64,000 nucleotides of DNA from NCBI RefSeq assembly GCF_900249755.1, contig NZ_LT976853.1, forward strand, positions 1,565,253 through 1,629,252, written 5' to 3'. Origin of the DNA: Cupriavidus taiwanensis (GTDB lineage Bacteria > Pseudomonadota > Gammaproteobacteria > Burkholderiales > Burkholderiaceae). Below, piece after piece: positions 25,591-34,047 of the stretch (within the stretch, counting starts at the first letter, position 1; the number at the start of each line of letters is the position of its first letter). Made by a program: the position numbers and the translations under genes. Under the pieces are notes generated by a model. That model saw only the letters and a program-made list of their open reading frames with translations. It was not told the DNA's origin and made no database searches.

Positions 25591-26367
25591 TTACTGTGCC
25601 ACCCAGCCGCCATCCATGTTCCAGATCGCGCCGCGCACCTGGCGGGCTGCTTCGGACGACAGGAACACGGCCAGCGCGCCCAGCTCATCGGGCGTGACGA
25701 ACTGGCCCGAGGGCTGCTTTTCGAGCACCAGTTCGCGCTTGGCCTGCTCGACCGGGATGCCTTCCTTCTGCGCGCGGGCTTCGACCTGCTTCTGCACCAG
25801 CGGCGTCAGCACCCAGCCCGGGCAGATCGCGTTGGCGGTCACGCCGGTCTGCGCGGTTTCCAGCGCGGTCACCTTGGTGAAGCCGACGATGCCGTGCTTG
25901 GCCGCCACATAGGCGGACTTCTGCGCCGACGCCACCAGGCCGTGGGTGGACGCGACATTGATGATGCGCCCCCAGTTCTTCTGCTTCATGCCGGGCAGCG
26001 CCAGCCGCGTGGTGTGGAAGGCCGAGGTCAGGTTGATGGCGATGATCGCGTCCCAGCGCTCGGGCGGGAAATCCTCGATGGCGGCGACGTGCTGGATGCC
26101 GGCGTTGTTGACCAGGATGTCGGCGCCGCCGAAATCGGACTGCGCGTAGCGCATCATGTCTTCGATCTCGGACGCCTTGCTCATGTCGGCACCGTGGTAC
26201 CCGACGCGGATCCCCTGGCCGGCCTGCGCGATCTCGTTCTTTGCGGCGTCCGCGTCACCAAAGCCATTGACGATGATGTTTGCGCCCTGCGCCGCCAGCG
26301 CCTTTGCGATGCCGAGCCCGATGCCGCTGGTCGAGCCAGTCACCAGTGCGGTCTTGCCGTTGAGCAT
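25591..26367 (-). CDS. bdhA: D-3-hydroxybutyrate dehydrogenase
   Basis: The ATG at 26367 gives 258 residues, the usual length. The SDR motifs are TGSTSGIG (residues 9-16), NNAG, a serine in NVASTHGLVAS and Y-V-A-A-K (YxxxK). The sequence matches bacterial 3-hydroxybutyrate dehydrogenases through INLTSAFHTTRLALPGMKQKNWGRIINVAS, ANAICPGWVLTPLVQKQ and the terminal RGAIWNMDGGWVAQ. It oxidises D-3-hydroxybutyrate, the PHB monomer, to acetoacetate with NAD+. scoAB nearby would then activate the acetoacetate. It is divergent from an alpha/beta hydrolase gene and shares an upstream inverted repeat with it. Confidence 0.95.
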   Translation of the reverse strand: MLNGKTALVTGSTSGIGLGIAKALAAQGANIIVNGFGDADAAKNEIAQAGQGIRVGYHGADMSKASEIEDMMRYAQSDFGGADILVNNAGIQHVAAIEDFPPERWDAIIAINLTSAFHTTRLALPGMKQKNWGRIINVASTHGLVASAQKSAYVAAKHGIVGFTKVTALETAQTGVTANAICPGWVLTPLVQKQVEARAQKEGIPVEQAKRELVLEKQPSGQFVTPDELGALAVFLSSEAARQVRGAIWNMDGGWVAQ

Positions 26368-26478
26368 GTAAGCCTCCGTCGAGAGAAAGGGATGCCACGG
26401 CAATGCAGCCACAGGTCCGGCGGCGTGCGCCGTGGCGGTGCGAGGGCCGCGCGCAGGGCGCGGACACGGTGCTGTGGC

Positions 26479-26502
26479 ATTGTACCCGCTGCGGCGTACA
26501 AT
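26479..26502. promoter_or_regulatory. ATTGTAC/GTACAAT inverted repeat between bdhA and hydrolase gene
   Basis: ATTGTAC and GTACAAT form perfect 7-base arms around CCGC-T-GCGG-C, so the arms extend almost to the centre. It lies 70 bases upstream of the hydrolase start and 112 upstream of bdhA. The right arm TACAAT could serve as a -10 box for the hydrolase gene. The half-sites match the repeat before scoA. Confidence 0.5.
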
Positions 26503-26571
26503 CCAGCTTTGCTCAACTTCCGGCGGCAGCGCCTTTTGGCGCGCTATGGTCCGGTTTGCCAGGGAGTCCAG

Positions 26572-27453
26572 ATGTCTGCCAGTCCGCGTCTCGGTTTCGT
26601 CCAGTGCATCAGTCCGGCGGGCCTGCACCGCATGGCCTACCACGAGTGGGGCGACCCCGCCAATCCGCGCGTGCTGGTGTGCGCGCATGGCCTGACGCGC
26701 ACCGGGCGCGACTTCGACGCCGTGGCGCGCGCGCTGTGCGGCGACTACCGCGTGGTGTGCCCCGACGTGGTCGGCCGCGGCCGTTCGGAGTGGCTGGCCG
26801 ATGCCAACGGCTACGTGGTGCCGCAGTATGTGGCCGACATGGTCACGCTGATCGCGCGCCTGAACGTCGAGAAGGTGGACTGGTTCGGCACCTCGATGGG
26901 CGGCCTGATCGGCATGGGCCTGGCCGGGCTGCCGAAGTCGCCGGTGCGCAAGCTGCTGCTCAATGACGTCGGTCCCCGGATCGCGCCGTCGGCGGTCGAG
27001 CGCATCGGCGCCTATCTTGGCCTGCCGGTGCGCTTCAAGACCTTCGAGGAAGGGCTGGCCTACCTGCAGACCATCAGCGCCTCGTTCGGGCGCCATACCG
27101 CCGAGCAGTGGCGCGAGCTCAACGCCGCCATCCTGAAGCCGGTGCAGGGCACTGACGGCCTGGAATGGGGCTTGCATTACGATCCGCAGCTGGCCGTCCC
27201 GTTCCGCAAGTCCACGCCCGAGGCCATCGCCGCCGGCGAAGCCGCGCTGTGGCGCAGCTTCGAAGCCATCGAGGCGCCGGTGCTGGTGGTGCGCGGCGCG
27301 CAGTCCGACCTGCTGCTGCGCGAGACCGTCGCCGAGATGGTGGCGCGCGGCCAGCATGTCAGCTCGGTGGAAGTGCCCGACGTGGGCCACGCCCCGACCT
27401 TTGTCGACCCGGCGCAGATTGCGATCGTGCGCCAGTTCTTTACCGGCGCCTGA
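26572..27453 (+). CDS. Alpha/beta hydrolase, possible 3-hydroxybutyrate-oligomer hydrolase
   Basis: The ATG at 26572 gives 293 residues with a complete alpha/beta-hydrolase core. HGLTRTGRDFD is the oxyanion region, GTSMGG holds the nucleophile serine (about S106), GAQSDLL the acidic residue and GHAPTF the histidine. It has no signal peptide, so it is cytoplasmic. It diverges from the 3-hydroxybutyrate dehydrogenase gene, which supports a role in cleaving 3-hydroxybutyrate oligomers released from PHB. From memory, the gene in this position in C. necator H16 is called phaY2, but the sequence alone shows only a generic esterase-like enzyme. Confidence 0.75.
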   Translation: MSASPRLGFVQCISPAGLHRMAYHEWGDPANPRVLVCAHGLTRTGRDFDAVARALCGDYRVVCPDVVGRGRSEWLADANGYVVPQYVADMVTLIARLNVEKVDWFGTSMGGLIGMGLAGLPKSPVRKLLLNDVGPRIAPSAVERIGAYLGLPVRFKTFEEGLAYLQTISASFGRHTAEQWRELNAAILKPVQGTDGLEWGLHYDPQLAVPFRKSTPEAIAAGEAALWRSFEAIEAPVLVVRGAQSDLLLRETVAEMVARGQHVSSVEVPDVGHAPTFVDPAQIAIVRQFFTGA

Positions 27454-27492
27454 TGCCGTGTTCCGGCGCTTTTTATTGATTTGCGCATTGCC

Positions 27493-27855
27493 ATGAGTCT
27501 TCCTGAACTGAAGCGCGCCCACGTGGGCAAGCGCCTGTCCGAATACGCGGTCTACAACGGCGTGGTGTATCTCGCCGGCCAGGTGCCCGAGGTCGATCCC
27601 AAGGCCGATATCCGCGGCCAGACGCGCGAGGTGCTGGGCCATATCGACCGCCTGCTGGCCGAGGCCGGCAGCGACAAGACCCGCATCCTGTCGTGCCAGA
27701 TCTTCCTGACCAACATCGATCTGATCGGCGAGATGAACGAGGTCTGGGACGCCTGGGTGCCGCAAGGCAACACGCCGCCGCGCGCCACCGTCGAGGCGCG
27801 CCTGGCCAATCCCGATTACCTGATCGAAGTGGTGGTGACCGCTGCGCTCAACTGA
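27493..27855 (+). CDS. RidA-family protein (YjgF/YER057c/UK114)
   Basis: This is a 120-residue protein from the ATG at 27493. A TTG at 27481 is also in frame, and no strong ribosome-binding site is visible before either. VYNGVVYLAGQVPEVDPKADIRGQTREVLGHIDRLLAEAGSDKTRILSCQIFLTNI and PPRATVEARLANPDYLIEVVVTAAL are typical, with the arginine of PRATVEA that binds the carboxylate of enamine intermediates. RidA proteins hydrolyse reactive 2-aminoacrylate-like imines made by pyridoxal enzymes. This version lacks the exact GPY motif order of archetypal RidA, so it may belong to a related subgroup. It lies between the hydrolase gene and relA on the same strand. Confidence 0.85.
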   Translation: MSLPELKRAHVGKRLSEYAVYNGVVYLAGQVPEVDPKADIRGQTREVLGHIDRLLAEAGSDKTRILSCQIFLTNIDLIGEMNEVWDAWVPQGNTPPRATVEARLANPDYLIEVVVTAALN

Positions 27856-27870
27856 TGCAGGCGCTGTGAC

Positions 27871-30099
27871 ATGGTGACGTCGACCGACCTGGCTGGCCGG
27901 GTCGCAGGCATTCCGGATACCGAGCTGGTCGAGCGCGCGCTGGCCTACGTGCGCGAGCACGGCGCCGGCGTCGCGCTGCCCACCGGCGAGACCGTGCCGT
28001 CGCACGCGGAGGGGATGCTGCGCATCCTCGACGGCCTGCGCGTGGACGATTCCGCGCGCGCGGCCGCGTGCCTGTTCGGGCTGGCGGCATTCGTGCCCGA
28101 GACCGAGGCCGAGATCGAGCCCCGCTTCGGCGAGGAAGTGGCGCGGCTGGTCAACGGCGTGCGCCAGCTGCTGCGCATCGGCGCCATCGCCGGCAATCGC
28201 CCCGAGGCGGAGTCGGCCGCGCCGTCGAAGAACGAAGCCCAGGCGCGCCACGAGCAGGTCGAGGCGCTGCGCAAGATGCTGCTGGCGTTTGCGCAGGACA
28301 TCCGCGTGGTGCTGGTGCGCCTGGCCTCGCGGCTGCAGACGCTGCGCTGGCTGGCCGAGACCAAGCAGGCGCCGCTGCCCGGCGTCGCGCGCGAAACGCT
28401 CGATATCTACGCGCCGCTGGCCAATCGGCTGGGCATCTGGCAGATGAAGTGGGAGCTTGAGGACCTGGCGTTCCGCTTCGAGCAGCCCGATACCTACAAG
28501 CGCATCGCCAGGCTGCTGGATGAAAAGCGCATCGAGCGCGAAGGCTATATCGCCGGCGCGATCGCGCGGCTGCAATCCGAACTGGCCACTGCGGGCATCC
28601 GCGCCGAGGTGAGCGGGCGCCCCAAGCATATCTACAGCATCTGGAAGAAGATGCGTGGCAAGGAACTGGATTTTGCCGACCTGTACGATGTGCGCGCGTT
28701 CCGCGTGATCGTCGACGATATCAAGGACTGCTATACGGTGCTCGGCATCGTCCACCATATCTGGCAGCCGATCCCGCGCGAGTTCGACGACTACATCTCG
28801 CGGCCCAAGGCCAACGGCTACAAGTCATTGCACACGGTGGTGATCGGCGATGACGGGCGCGCTTTCGAGGTGCAGATCCGCACCCACGAGATGCACCACT
28901 TCGCCGAATACGGCGTGGCCGCGCACTGGCGCTACAAGGAGGCGGGCAGCCGCGGCTACGCCGGGCAATTCTCCGCCAGCGAGCGCTACGACGAGAAGAT
29001 CGCCTGGCTGCGCCAGCTGCTGGCGTGGAAGGACGATGCCGACCACAGCGTCGCGCACGACGAATCGTGGGAGCAGATCAAGCACGCCGCGATCGACGAC
29101 CACATCTACGTGCTGACGCCGCAGGCGCGCGTGGTGGCGCTGCCGCAGGGCGCGACCGCGGTGGACTTCGCCTACTACCTGCACAGCGACCTCGGCCACC
29201 GCTGCCGCGGCGCGCGCGTGGACGGCACCATGGTGCCGCTGAACACGCCGCTGAAGAACGGCCAGACCGTCGAGATCATCGCGGTCAAGCAGGGCGGGCC
29301 GTCGCGCGACTGGCTCAATGCCGACCTGGGCTACCTGGCCAGCAGCCGCGCGCGCGCCAAGGTACGCGCGTGGTTCAACGCGATGGACTCGCAGGAAACC
29401 ATCGCCCAGGGCCGCGCGCTGATCGACAAGACGCTGCAGCGCGAAGGCAAGACCGCGGTCAAGCTCGAAGACCTGGCGACGCGGCTGGGCTTCAAGACGC
29501 CCGACGAGCTGTTCGCGGCGGTGGCCAAGGACGAGTTCAGCCTGCGCCATGTCGAGCACGCGCTGCGCCATCCGGAGGGCGAAGTCCAGGCGCCGGTGAA
29601 TGAGGAAGACGCCGTCACCAAGAAGAGCCGCGCCACCAGCGTGGCGCGCGGCGCCAAGAGCGGCGTGCTGGTGGTGGGCGTGGATTCGCTGATGACGCAG
29701 ATGTCGCGCTGCTGCAAGCCGGCGCCGCCGGACGACATCGTCGGCTTTGTCACGCGCGGACGCGGCGTGTCGATCCATCGCCGCAACTGCCACACCTTCC
29801 AGCAGCTGTCGGCGCGCGCGCCGGAGCGCGTGATCCAGACCGAGTGGGGCAAGAAGAGCCATGCCGCGGTCTATCCGGTCGACATCCATGTCGAGGCCAT
29901 CGACCGGCAGGGCTTGCTGCGCGATATCTCCGAAGTGCTGTCGCGCGAGAAGATCAACGTCACCGGGGTCAAGACGCTGTCCAGCAAGGGCGTGGCGCGC
30001 ATGCAGTTCACCGCCGAGGTCTCCGAGGCCACGCAGCTGCAGCGGGCGCTGCTGCTGATCGAGGAAGTCCAGGGGGTGTTGCAGGCGAAAAGAAAGTGA
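27871..30099 (+). CDS. relA: (p)ppGpp synthetase RelA (synthetase-only type)
   Basis: The 742-residue protein has the long RelA/SpoT layout: pseudo-hydrolase domain (about 45-200), synthetase domain (about 245-360, with GRPKHIYSIWKKM, DLYDVRAFRVIV and GYKSLHTVV), TGS (about 410-470), zinc-finger/RIS region with RCCKPAPPDDIVGFVTRGRGVSIH and a C-terminal ACT domain. The hydrolase HD motif is missing (CLFGLAAFVPE replaces the usual LHDVIED). The loop E304-F-D-D is the ExDD form of monofunctional RelA rather than the RxKD of bifunctional Rel/SpoT. So it should make but not degrade (p)ppGpp when ribosomes stall. It is followed at once by tRNA-Val. Confidence 0.93.
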   Translation: MVTSTDLAGRVAGIPDTELVERALAYVREHGAGVALPTGETVPSHAEGMLRILDGLRVDDSARAAACLFGLAAFVPETEAEIEPRFGEEVARLVNGVRQLLRIGAIAGNRPEAESAAPSKNEAQARHEQVEALRKMLLAFAQDIRVVLVRLASRLQTLRWLAETKQAPLPGVARETLDIYAPLANRLGIWQMKWELEDLAFRFEQPDTYKRIARLLDEKRIEREGYIAGAIARLQSELATAGIRAEVSGRPKHIYSIWKKMRGKELDFADLYDVRAFRVIVDDIKDCYTVLGIVHHIWQPIPREFDDYISRPKANGYKSLHTVVIGDDGRAFEVQIRTHEMHHFAEYGVAAHWRYKEAGSRGYAGQFSASERYDEKIAWLRQLLAWKDDADHSVAHDESWEQIKHAAIDDHIYVLTPQARVVALPQGATAVDFAYYLHSDLGHRCRGARVDGTMVPLNTPLKNGQTVEIIAVKQGGPSRDWLNADLGYLASSRARAKVRAWFNAMDSQETIAQGRALIDKTLQREGKTAVKLEDLATRLGFKTPDELFAAVAKDEFSLRHVEHALRHPEGEVQAPVNEEDAVTKKSRATSVARGAKSGVLVVGVDSLMTQMSRCCKPAPPDDIVGFVTRGRGVSIHRRNCHTFQQLSARAPERVIQTEWGKKSHAAVYPVDIHVEAIDRQGLLRDISEVLSREKINVTGVKTLSSKGVARMQFTAEVSEATQLQRALLLIEEVQGVLQAKRK

Positions 30100-30120
30100 T
30101 GCTATACTTGCGGCTTCGCT

Positions 30121-30197
30121 AGGCTCGTAGCTCAGCTGGTTAGAGCACCACCTTGACATGGTGGGGGTCGTTGGTTCGAGTCCAATCGAGCCTACCA
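30121..30197 (+). tRNA. tRNA-Val (anticodon GAC)
   Basis: The cloverleaf is complete: acceptor AGGCTCG/CGAGCCT, D-arm GCTC/GAGC, anticodon stem CCACC/GGTGG around TTGACAT (anticodon GAC), T-arm GTTGG-TTCGAGT-CCAAT and an encoded CCA end. It starts 21 bases after the relA stop and is followed by a terminator at 30374. Confidence 0.97.
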
Positions 30198-30373
30198 ACG
30201 AATTGCAGTAAAGCAGCATAAGCAGTGCAGTACAAAGCAGTGCGGCAAGTCCGATTCAACCCCATACGGAACGGAAGGGCATCATGGTTATGACACCGCG
30301 AACTACTACCGCTGGCAAGCGACAGTAGTCGAGGTGCGCCTTCGACCCGGTTGGATCGGGTTTGACAAAGAGA

Positions 30374-30399
30374 AACGCGGCCTTGGCCGCGTTTTTTTT
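30374..30399 (+). terminator. Intrinsic terminator downstream of tRNA-Val
   Basis: ACGCGGCC-TT-GGCCGCGT forms a tight stem followed by a run of eight T residues. It lies 177 bases after the tRNA and 171 before thrS and probably ends the relA/tRNA transcripts. The sequence between the tRNA and this hairpin shows no gene. Confidence 0.85.
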
Positions 30400-30569
30400 C
30401 GTCTGTCGCCTGCCGGCACCCTGCTAAGCTGCCCGCTTTCCCATGCGGCAAGGCGGGGCGGCAAAGAACCAATCGCCAGCGCGCAGGCATGCGGGCCGGT
30501 GCCACAAGATGCAGTTTGATCCGCTCAGGCAAGGCGCAAGACGCCGCCGGCGGAACCTGGAGAGTCGAA

Positions 30570-32477
30570 ATGATCGCAATCACGCTGCCGGACGGGTCCC
30601 GCCGCGAGTTTCCCGGCCCGGTAACGGTTGCCGAAGTGGCGCAGAGCATCGGCGCCGGCCTGGCCAAGGCCGCGCTGGCCGGCAAGGTCGACGGGCAACT
30701 GGTCGACACGAGCTACAAGATCGAGCGCGATGCCGAGCTGGCCATCGTCACGGACAAGGATGCCGACGGCGTCGATGTGATCCGCCACTCCACGGCCCAC
30801 TTGCTGGCCTATGCCGTCAAGGAACTGTATCCGGAAGCACAGGTGACAATCGGCCCGGTGATCGAGAACGGCTTCTACTACGACTTCGCCTACAAGCGCC
30901 CCTTCACGCCCGAAGACCTGGCCGCCATCGAGAAGAAGATGACGGAGCTGGCGCGCAAGGACGAAAAAGTCACGCGCGAAGTGTGGAACCGCGATGAGGC
31001 GGTGGCGCTGTTCGAGTCGATGGGCGAGAAGTACAAGGCCGAAATCATCGGCTCGATCCCGGCCGACCAGGAAATCGGCCTGTACCGCGAAGGCAATTTC
31101 GTCGACCTGTGCCGCGGCCCGCACGTGCCGTCGACGGGCAAGCTCAAGGTCTTCAAGCTGATGAAGGTGGCCGGCGCCTACTGGCGCGGCGACGCCAACA
31201 ACGAGATGCTCCAGCGCATCTACGGCACGGCGTGGGCAAAGAAGGAAGACCAGGACGCCTACCTGCACATGCTGGAAGAGGCCGAGAAGCGCGACCACCG
31301 CAAGCTGGGCAAGACGCTGGACCTGTTCCACCTGCAGGAAGAGGCGCCCGGCATGGTGTTCTGGCACCCGAAGGGCTGGCAGGTGTGGCAGGCCGTCGAG
31401 CAATACATGCGCGGCCGGCTGACGGATGCGGGTTACGACGAGGTGCGCACGCCGCAGGTGATGGACCGTTCGCTGTGGGAGAAGTCGGGCCACTGGGAGA
31501 ACTACAAGGAGAACATGTTCGTCACGGAGTCGGAGAAGCGCGACTACGCGATCAAGCCGATGAACTGCCCGGGTCATGTGCAGATCTTCAACCACGGCCT
31601 GCGCTCCTACCGCGACCTGCCGCTGCGCCTGGCCGAGTTCGGCGCCTGCCATCGCAACGAGCCGTCCGGCGCGCTGCACGGACTGATGCGCGTGCGCGGC
31701 TTTGTGCAGGACGATGCGCACATCTTCTGCACGGAAGAGCAGATCGTCGCCGAGGCCAAGGCCTTCAACGAACTGGCGTTCTCGGTCTACGACGACTTCG
31801 GCTTCAAGGATGTCAAGGTCAAGCTGTCGCTGCGCCCGGCCCAGCGCGCCGGCTCGGACGAGGTCTGGGACCATGCCGAAGAGGGCCTGCGCCTGGCGCT
31901 GCGCGCCTGCGGCGTGGAGTGGGAAGAGCTGCCGGGCGAGGGCGCCTTCTATGGCCCGAAGGTGGAATACCACATCAAGGACGCGATCGGCCGCTCGTGG
32001 CAGTGCGGCACGCTGCAGCTGGACCTGGTGCTGCCGGAGCGCCTGGGTGCCGAATACGTCTCGGAGGACAATTCGCGCAAGCGCCCGGTGATGCTCCATC
32101 GCGCCATCCTGGGCTCGTTCGAGCGCTTCCTGGGCATCCTGCTGGAAAACCATGCCGGCGCGCTGCCGGCCTGGCTGGCCCCGGAGCAGGTCGTGGTCAT
32201 GAATATTGCGGATTCTCAGGCAGAGTACGCCGAAAGCGTCGTGCAATTGCTGCAAAAACAAGGGTTTAGGGCTAAGGCGGATTTGCGTAACGAGAAAATT
32301 ACGTATAAAATCCGCGAGCATTCGCTTCAAAAGCTCCCCTACCTGCTGGTAGTGGGCGACAAGGAGCGGGATGCCAATCAAGTGGCCGTGCGTGCCCGTG
32401 GCAACGTGGATCTGGGTGTGATGCCCGTCTCCGCGTTTGTTGAGCGTCTGCAACACGACGTCGCCAGCAAAGCCTGA
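30570..32477 (+). CDS. thrS: Threonyl-tRNA synthetase
   Basis: The ATG at 30570 gives 635 residues in the standard order: TGS domain (1-61), editing domain ([11 protein letters not shown] and, later, the [12 protein letters not shown] zinc-like region), class II catalytic core with MNCPGH and the motif-2 segment [28 protein letters not shown], then the anticodon-binding domain. Catalytic zinc ligands are expected in the MNCPGHV cysteine, the H of DDAH and a C-terminal-side histidine ([10 protein letters not shown]). It charges tRNA-Thr and heads the thrS-infC-rpmI-rplT translation operon. A length of about 640 is normal for the family. Confidence 0.97.
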   Translation: MIAITLPDGSRREFPGPVTVAEVAQSIGAGLAKAALAGKVDGQLVDTSYKIERDAELAIVTDKDADGVDVIRHSTAHLLAYAVKELYPEAQVTIGPVIENGFYYDFAYKRPFTPEDLAAIEKKMTELARKDEKVTREVWNRDEAVALFESMGEKYKAEIIGSIPADQEIGLYREGNFVDLCRGPHVPSTGKLKVFKLMKVAGAYWRGDANNEMLQRIYGTAWAKKEDQDAYLHMLEEAEKRDHRKLGKTLDLFHLQEEAPGMVFWHPKGWQVWQAVEQYMRGRLTDAGYDEVRTPQVMDRSLWEKSGHWENYKENMFVTESEKRDYAIKPMNCPGHVQIFNHGLRSYRDLPLRLAEFGACHRNEPSGALHGLMRVRGFVQDDAHIFCTEEQIVAEAKAFNELAFSVYDDFGFKDVKVKLSLRPAQRAGSDEVWDHAEEGLRLALRACGVEWEELPGEGAFYGPKVEYHIKDAIGRSWQCGTLQLDLVLPERLGAEYVSEDNSRKRPVMLHRAILGSFERFLGILLENHAGALPAWLAPEQVVVMNIADSQAEYAESVVQLLQKQGFRAKADLRNEKITYKIREHSLQKLPYLLVVGDKERDANQVAVRARGNVDLGVMPVSAFVERLQHDVASKA

Positions 32478-32511
32478 GGGTGGTGAGCACGGCTTGTTTT
32501 TTTGTCTTCTT

Positions 32512-32527
32512 GAGGTAACGCAACATC
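32512..32527 (+). promoter_or_regulatory. infC ribosome-binding site and AUC start codon
   Basis: A GAGGT Shine-Dalgarno sequence (32512-32516) is followed after 8 bases by ATC at 32525-32527. Reading from this codon gives the family N-terminus (M)[12 protein letters not shown]. The first in-frame ATG is 99 bases further on and would remove a third of the N-domain. Confidence 0.85.
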
Positions 32528-33046
32528 GCTACGGACAAAGGTCATCGCATCAACCGGGAAATCAGCGCGCCTGAACTGCGCCTGGTAGGGGTTGATAACG
32601 AGCAGCTCGGCATCGTCAAGTTCATGGACGCACTGCGGCTGGCTGAGGACAAGGACTTGGACCTGGTGGAGATCGCCCCGAACGCGACTCCGCCCGTCGC
32701 CCGGATCATGGATTACGGGAAGTTCAAGTACGAGGAAGCCAAGCGCGCCCACGAGGCCAAGCTGAAGCAGAAAATCATCCAGGTCAAGGAAGTCAAGTTC
32801 CGGCCGGGTACGGATGATGGCGACTACAACGTCAAGCTGCGCAACCTGAAGCGCTTCCTGGAAGATGGCGACAAGACCAAGATCACGCTGCGGTTCCGTG
32901 GTCGCGAGATGGCCCACCAGGAAATCGGCGCGCGCATGCTCGAACGCCTGAAGGCGGACCTGGAAGAGATCGGCCAGGTCGAGCAGATGCCGAAGATGGA
33001 AGGGCGCCAGATGGTGATGGTGCTCGCCCCCAAGAAGAAGAAGTAA
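32525..33046 (+). CDS. infC: Translation initiation factor IF-3 (AUC start)
   Basis: The gene is read from a non-standard AUC codon at 32525, giving 173 residues. This matches known IF-3 length, whereas the first ATG at 32624 would truncate the conserved N-domain ([25 protein letters not shown]). The C-domain has [57 protein letters not shown], the 30S-binding face. IF-3 discriminates against non-standard start codons, so an abnormal start on its own mRNA creates negative autoregulation. This is established for the AUU start of Escherichia coli infC. It is followed by rpmI after a 167-base spacer. Confidence 0.95.
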   Translation: MATDKGHRINREISAPELRLVGVDNEQLGIVKFMDALRLAEDKDLDLVEIAPNATPPVARIMDYGKFKYEEAKRAHEAKLKQKIIQVKEVKFRPGTDDGDYNVKLRNLKRFLEDGDKTKITLRFRGREMAHQEIGARMLERLKADLEEIGQVEQMPKMEGRQMVMVLAPKKKK

Positions 33047-33213
33047 TTCCTGTGCGCTGCGGCGGCCGGGATGCCAGTCATCCCGGCGTTGCTGCGCGCG
33101 GAAGTCGCGCGGGGTCCGCCAGGACCAACGCGCAACAACAAGTGGATGCGGGTCTTGCAAGCGTCGGCGTGAGCCGTCCACCTGCATGCATGTCATATGA
33201 GCTGGAGTTTTTC

Positions 33214-33411
33214 ATGCCGAAGATGAAGACGAAGAAAAGCGCCTCCAAGCGCTTTACTGCCCGTCCGAACGGTTCGTTCAAGCGTGGCCAGGCCTTCAAG
33301 CGTCACATCCTGACCAAGAAGACCACCAAGAACAAGCGTCAACTGCGCGGTACCCAGGACGTCCATGAGACGAACCTGAAGTCGGTGCGCGCGATGATGC
33401 CTTACGCATAA
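33214..33411 (+). CDS. rpmI: 50S ribosomal protein L35
   Basis: The ATG at 33214 gives the 65-residue basic protein [26 protein letters not shown] and onward, typical of bacterial L35. It includes the [18 protein letters not shown] segment that binds 23S rRNA. It lies between infC and rplT in the conserved translation operon. In other bacteria L20 represses rpmI-rplT through the leader upstream of rpmI. The 167-base infC-rpmI gap could hold such a site, though I could not assign a structure by eye. An upstream in-frame start would add an unrelated N-terminus. Confidence 0.97.
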   Translation: MPKMKTKKSASKRFTARPNGSFKRGQAFKRHILTKKTTKNKRQLRGTQDVHETNLKSVRAMMPYA

Positions 33412-33439
33412 CCCCTGACGACAACGAAAGGAGAATTAC

Positions 33440-33796
33440 ATGCCTCGAGTAAAGCGTGGGGTCACTGCACGGGCCCGTCACAAGAAAGTCATCGACGCTG
33501 CCAAGGGTTACCGCGGCCGTCGCAATAATGTCTATCGCATCGCCAAGCAGGCGGTCATGCGTGCTGGCCAGTACGCGTACCGCGATCGCCGCAACAAGAA
33601 GCGCGTGTTCCGCGCGCTGTGGATTGCGCGTATCAATGCTGCGACGCGTGAGCATGGCATGACCTACAGCGTGTTCATGAACGGTCTGAAGAAGGCCTCG
33701 ATTGAACTGGACCGCAAGGTGCTGTCGGACATGGCTATTCACGACAAGCCTGCCTTTGCCGCCATCGTCAACCAGGTGAAAGCCACCGTTGCCTGA
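33440..33796 (+). CDS. rplT: 50S ribosomal protein L20
   Basis: The 118-residue protein [55 protein letters not shown] is a textbook L20, with its long basic N-terminal helix and globular C-terminal part ([36 protein letters not shown]). It is needed for 50S assembly and is the known autoregulator of its operon in several bacteria. An AAAGGAG ribosome-binding site precedes the ATG. A strong terminator follows 78 bases after the stop. Confidence 0.98.
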
Positions 33797-33873
33797 TGCC
33801 GGCTCCGGCAGCGCGCAAGCGCTGCCGGGCAAGCACCGACCGCATGGTCGACCGCTGACCGCAAGGTCTGCTG

Positions 33874-33907
33874 AAACGGGGCTCCTCACCGAGCCCCGTT
33901 TTTATTT
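33874..33907 (+). terminator. Intrinsic terminator after rplT
   Basis: AACGGGGCTC and GAGCCCCGTT form a 10-base stem with a 6-base loop, followed by TTTATTT. It separates the thrS-rplT operon from pheST. It could also act as an attenuator for read-through into pheS. Confidence 0.85.
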
Positions 33908-33983
33908 GCGGTTCCGGATACCGTCTTGCGTTTGCTGACGAGACCGCATCCGGAAACGCATACCGCACGAAGTGCCAACCCAT

Positions 33984-34022
33984 GTCGGGCCGGGCCCTGT
34001 CGAATGACAGGGCCCGGCCGAC
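33984..34022 (+). promoter_or_regulatory. Very stable hairpin in the pheS leader
   Basis: An 18-base arm starting GTCGGGCCGGGCCC and a 17-base arm ending GGGCCCGGCCGAC pair around a GAAT loop, with one bulged G. It ends 25 bases before the pheS start and has no uridine run, so it is not a terminator. A weaker inverted repeat (TTCCGGAT...ATCCGGAA) precedes it at about 33912-33957. Confidence 0.55.
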
Positions 34023-34047
34023 GCCAGAACACTCCACGACCGCCGCC

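Noticed and set aside
25591..28758. A long minus-strand frame that continues beyond bdhA
   Set aside because: Only the part after the ATG at 26367 matches 3-hydroxybutyrate dehydrogenase. The upstream extension is antisense to real genes and has no ribosome-binding site.
27871..30099. Bifunctional SpoT/Rel enzyme
   Set aside because: The hydrolase HD signature is missing and the synthetase loop is ExDD rather than RxKD, so synthetase-only RelA is the better call.
33982..34047. Upstream ATG for pheS at 33982
   Set aside because: It lies in the arm of a very stable hairpin and adds 22 residues unrelated to PheS. The ATG at 34048 gives the family N-terminus.
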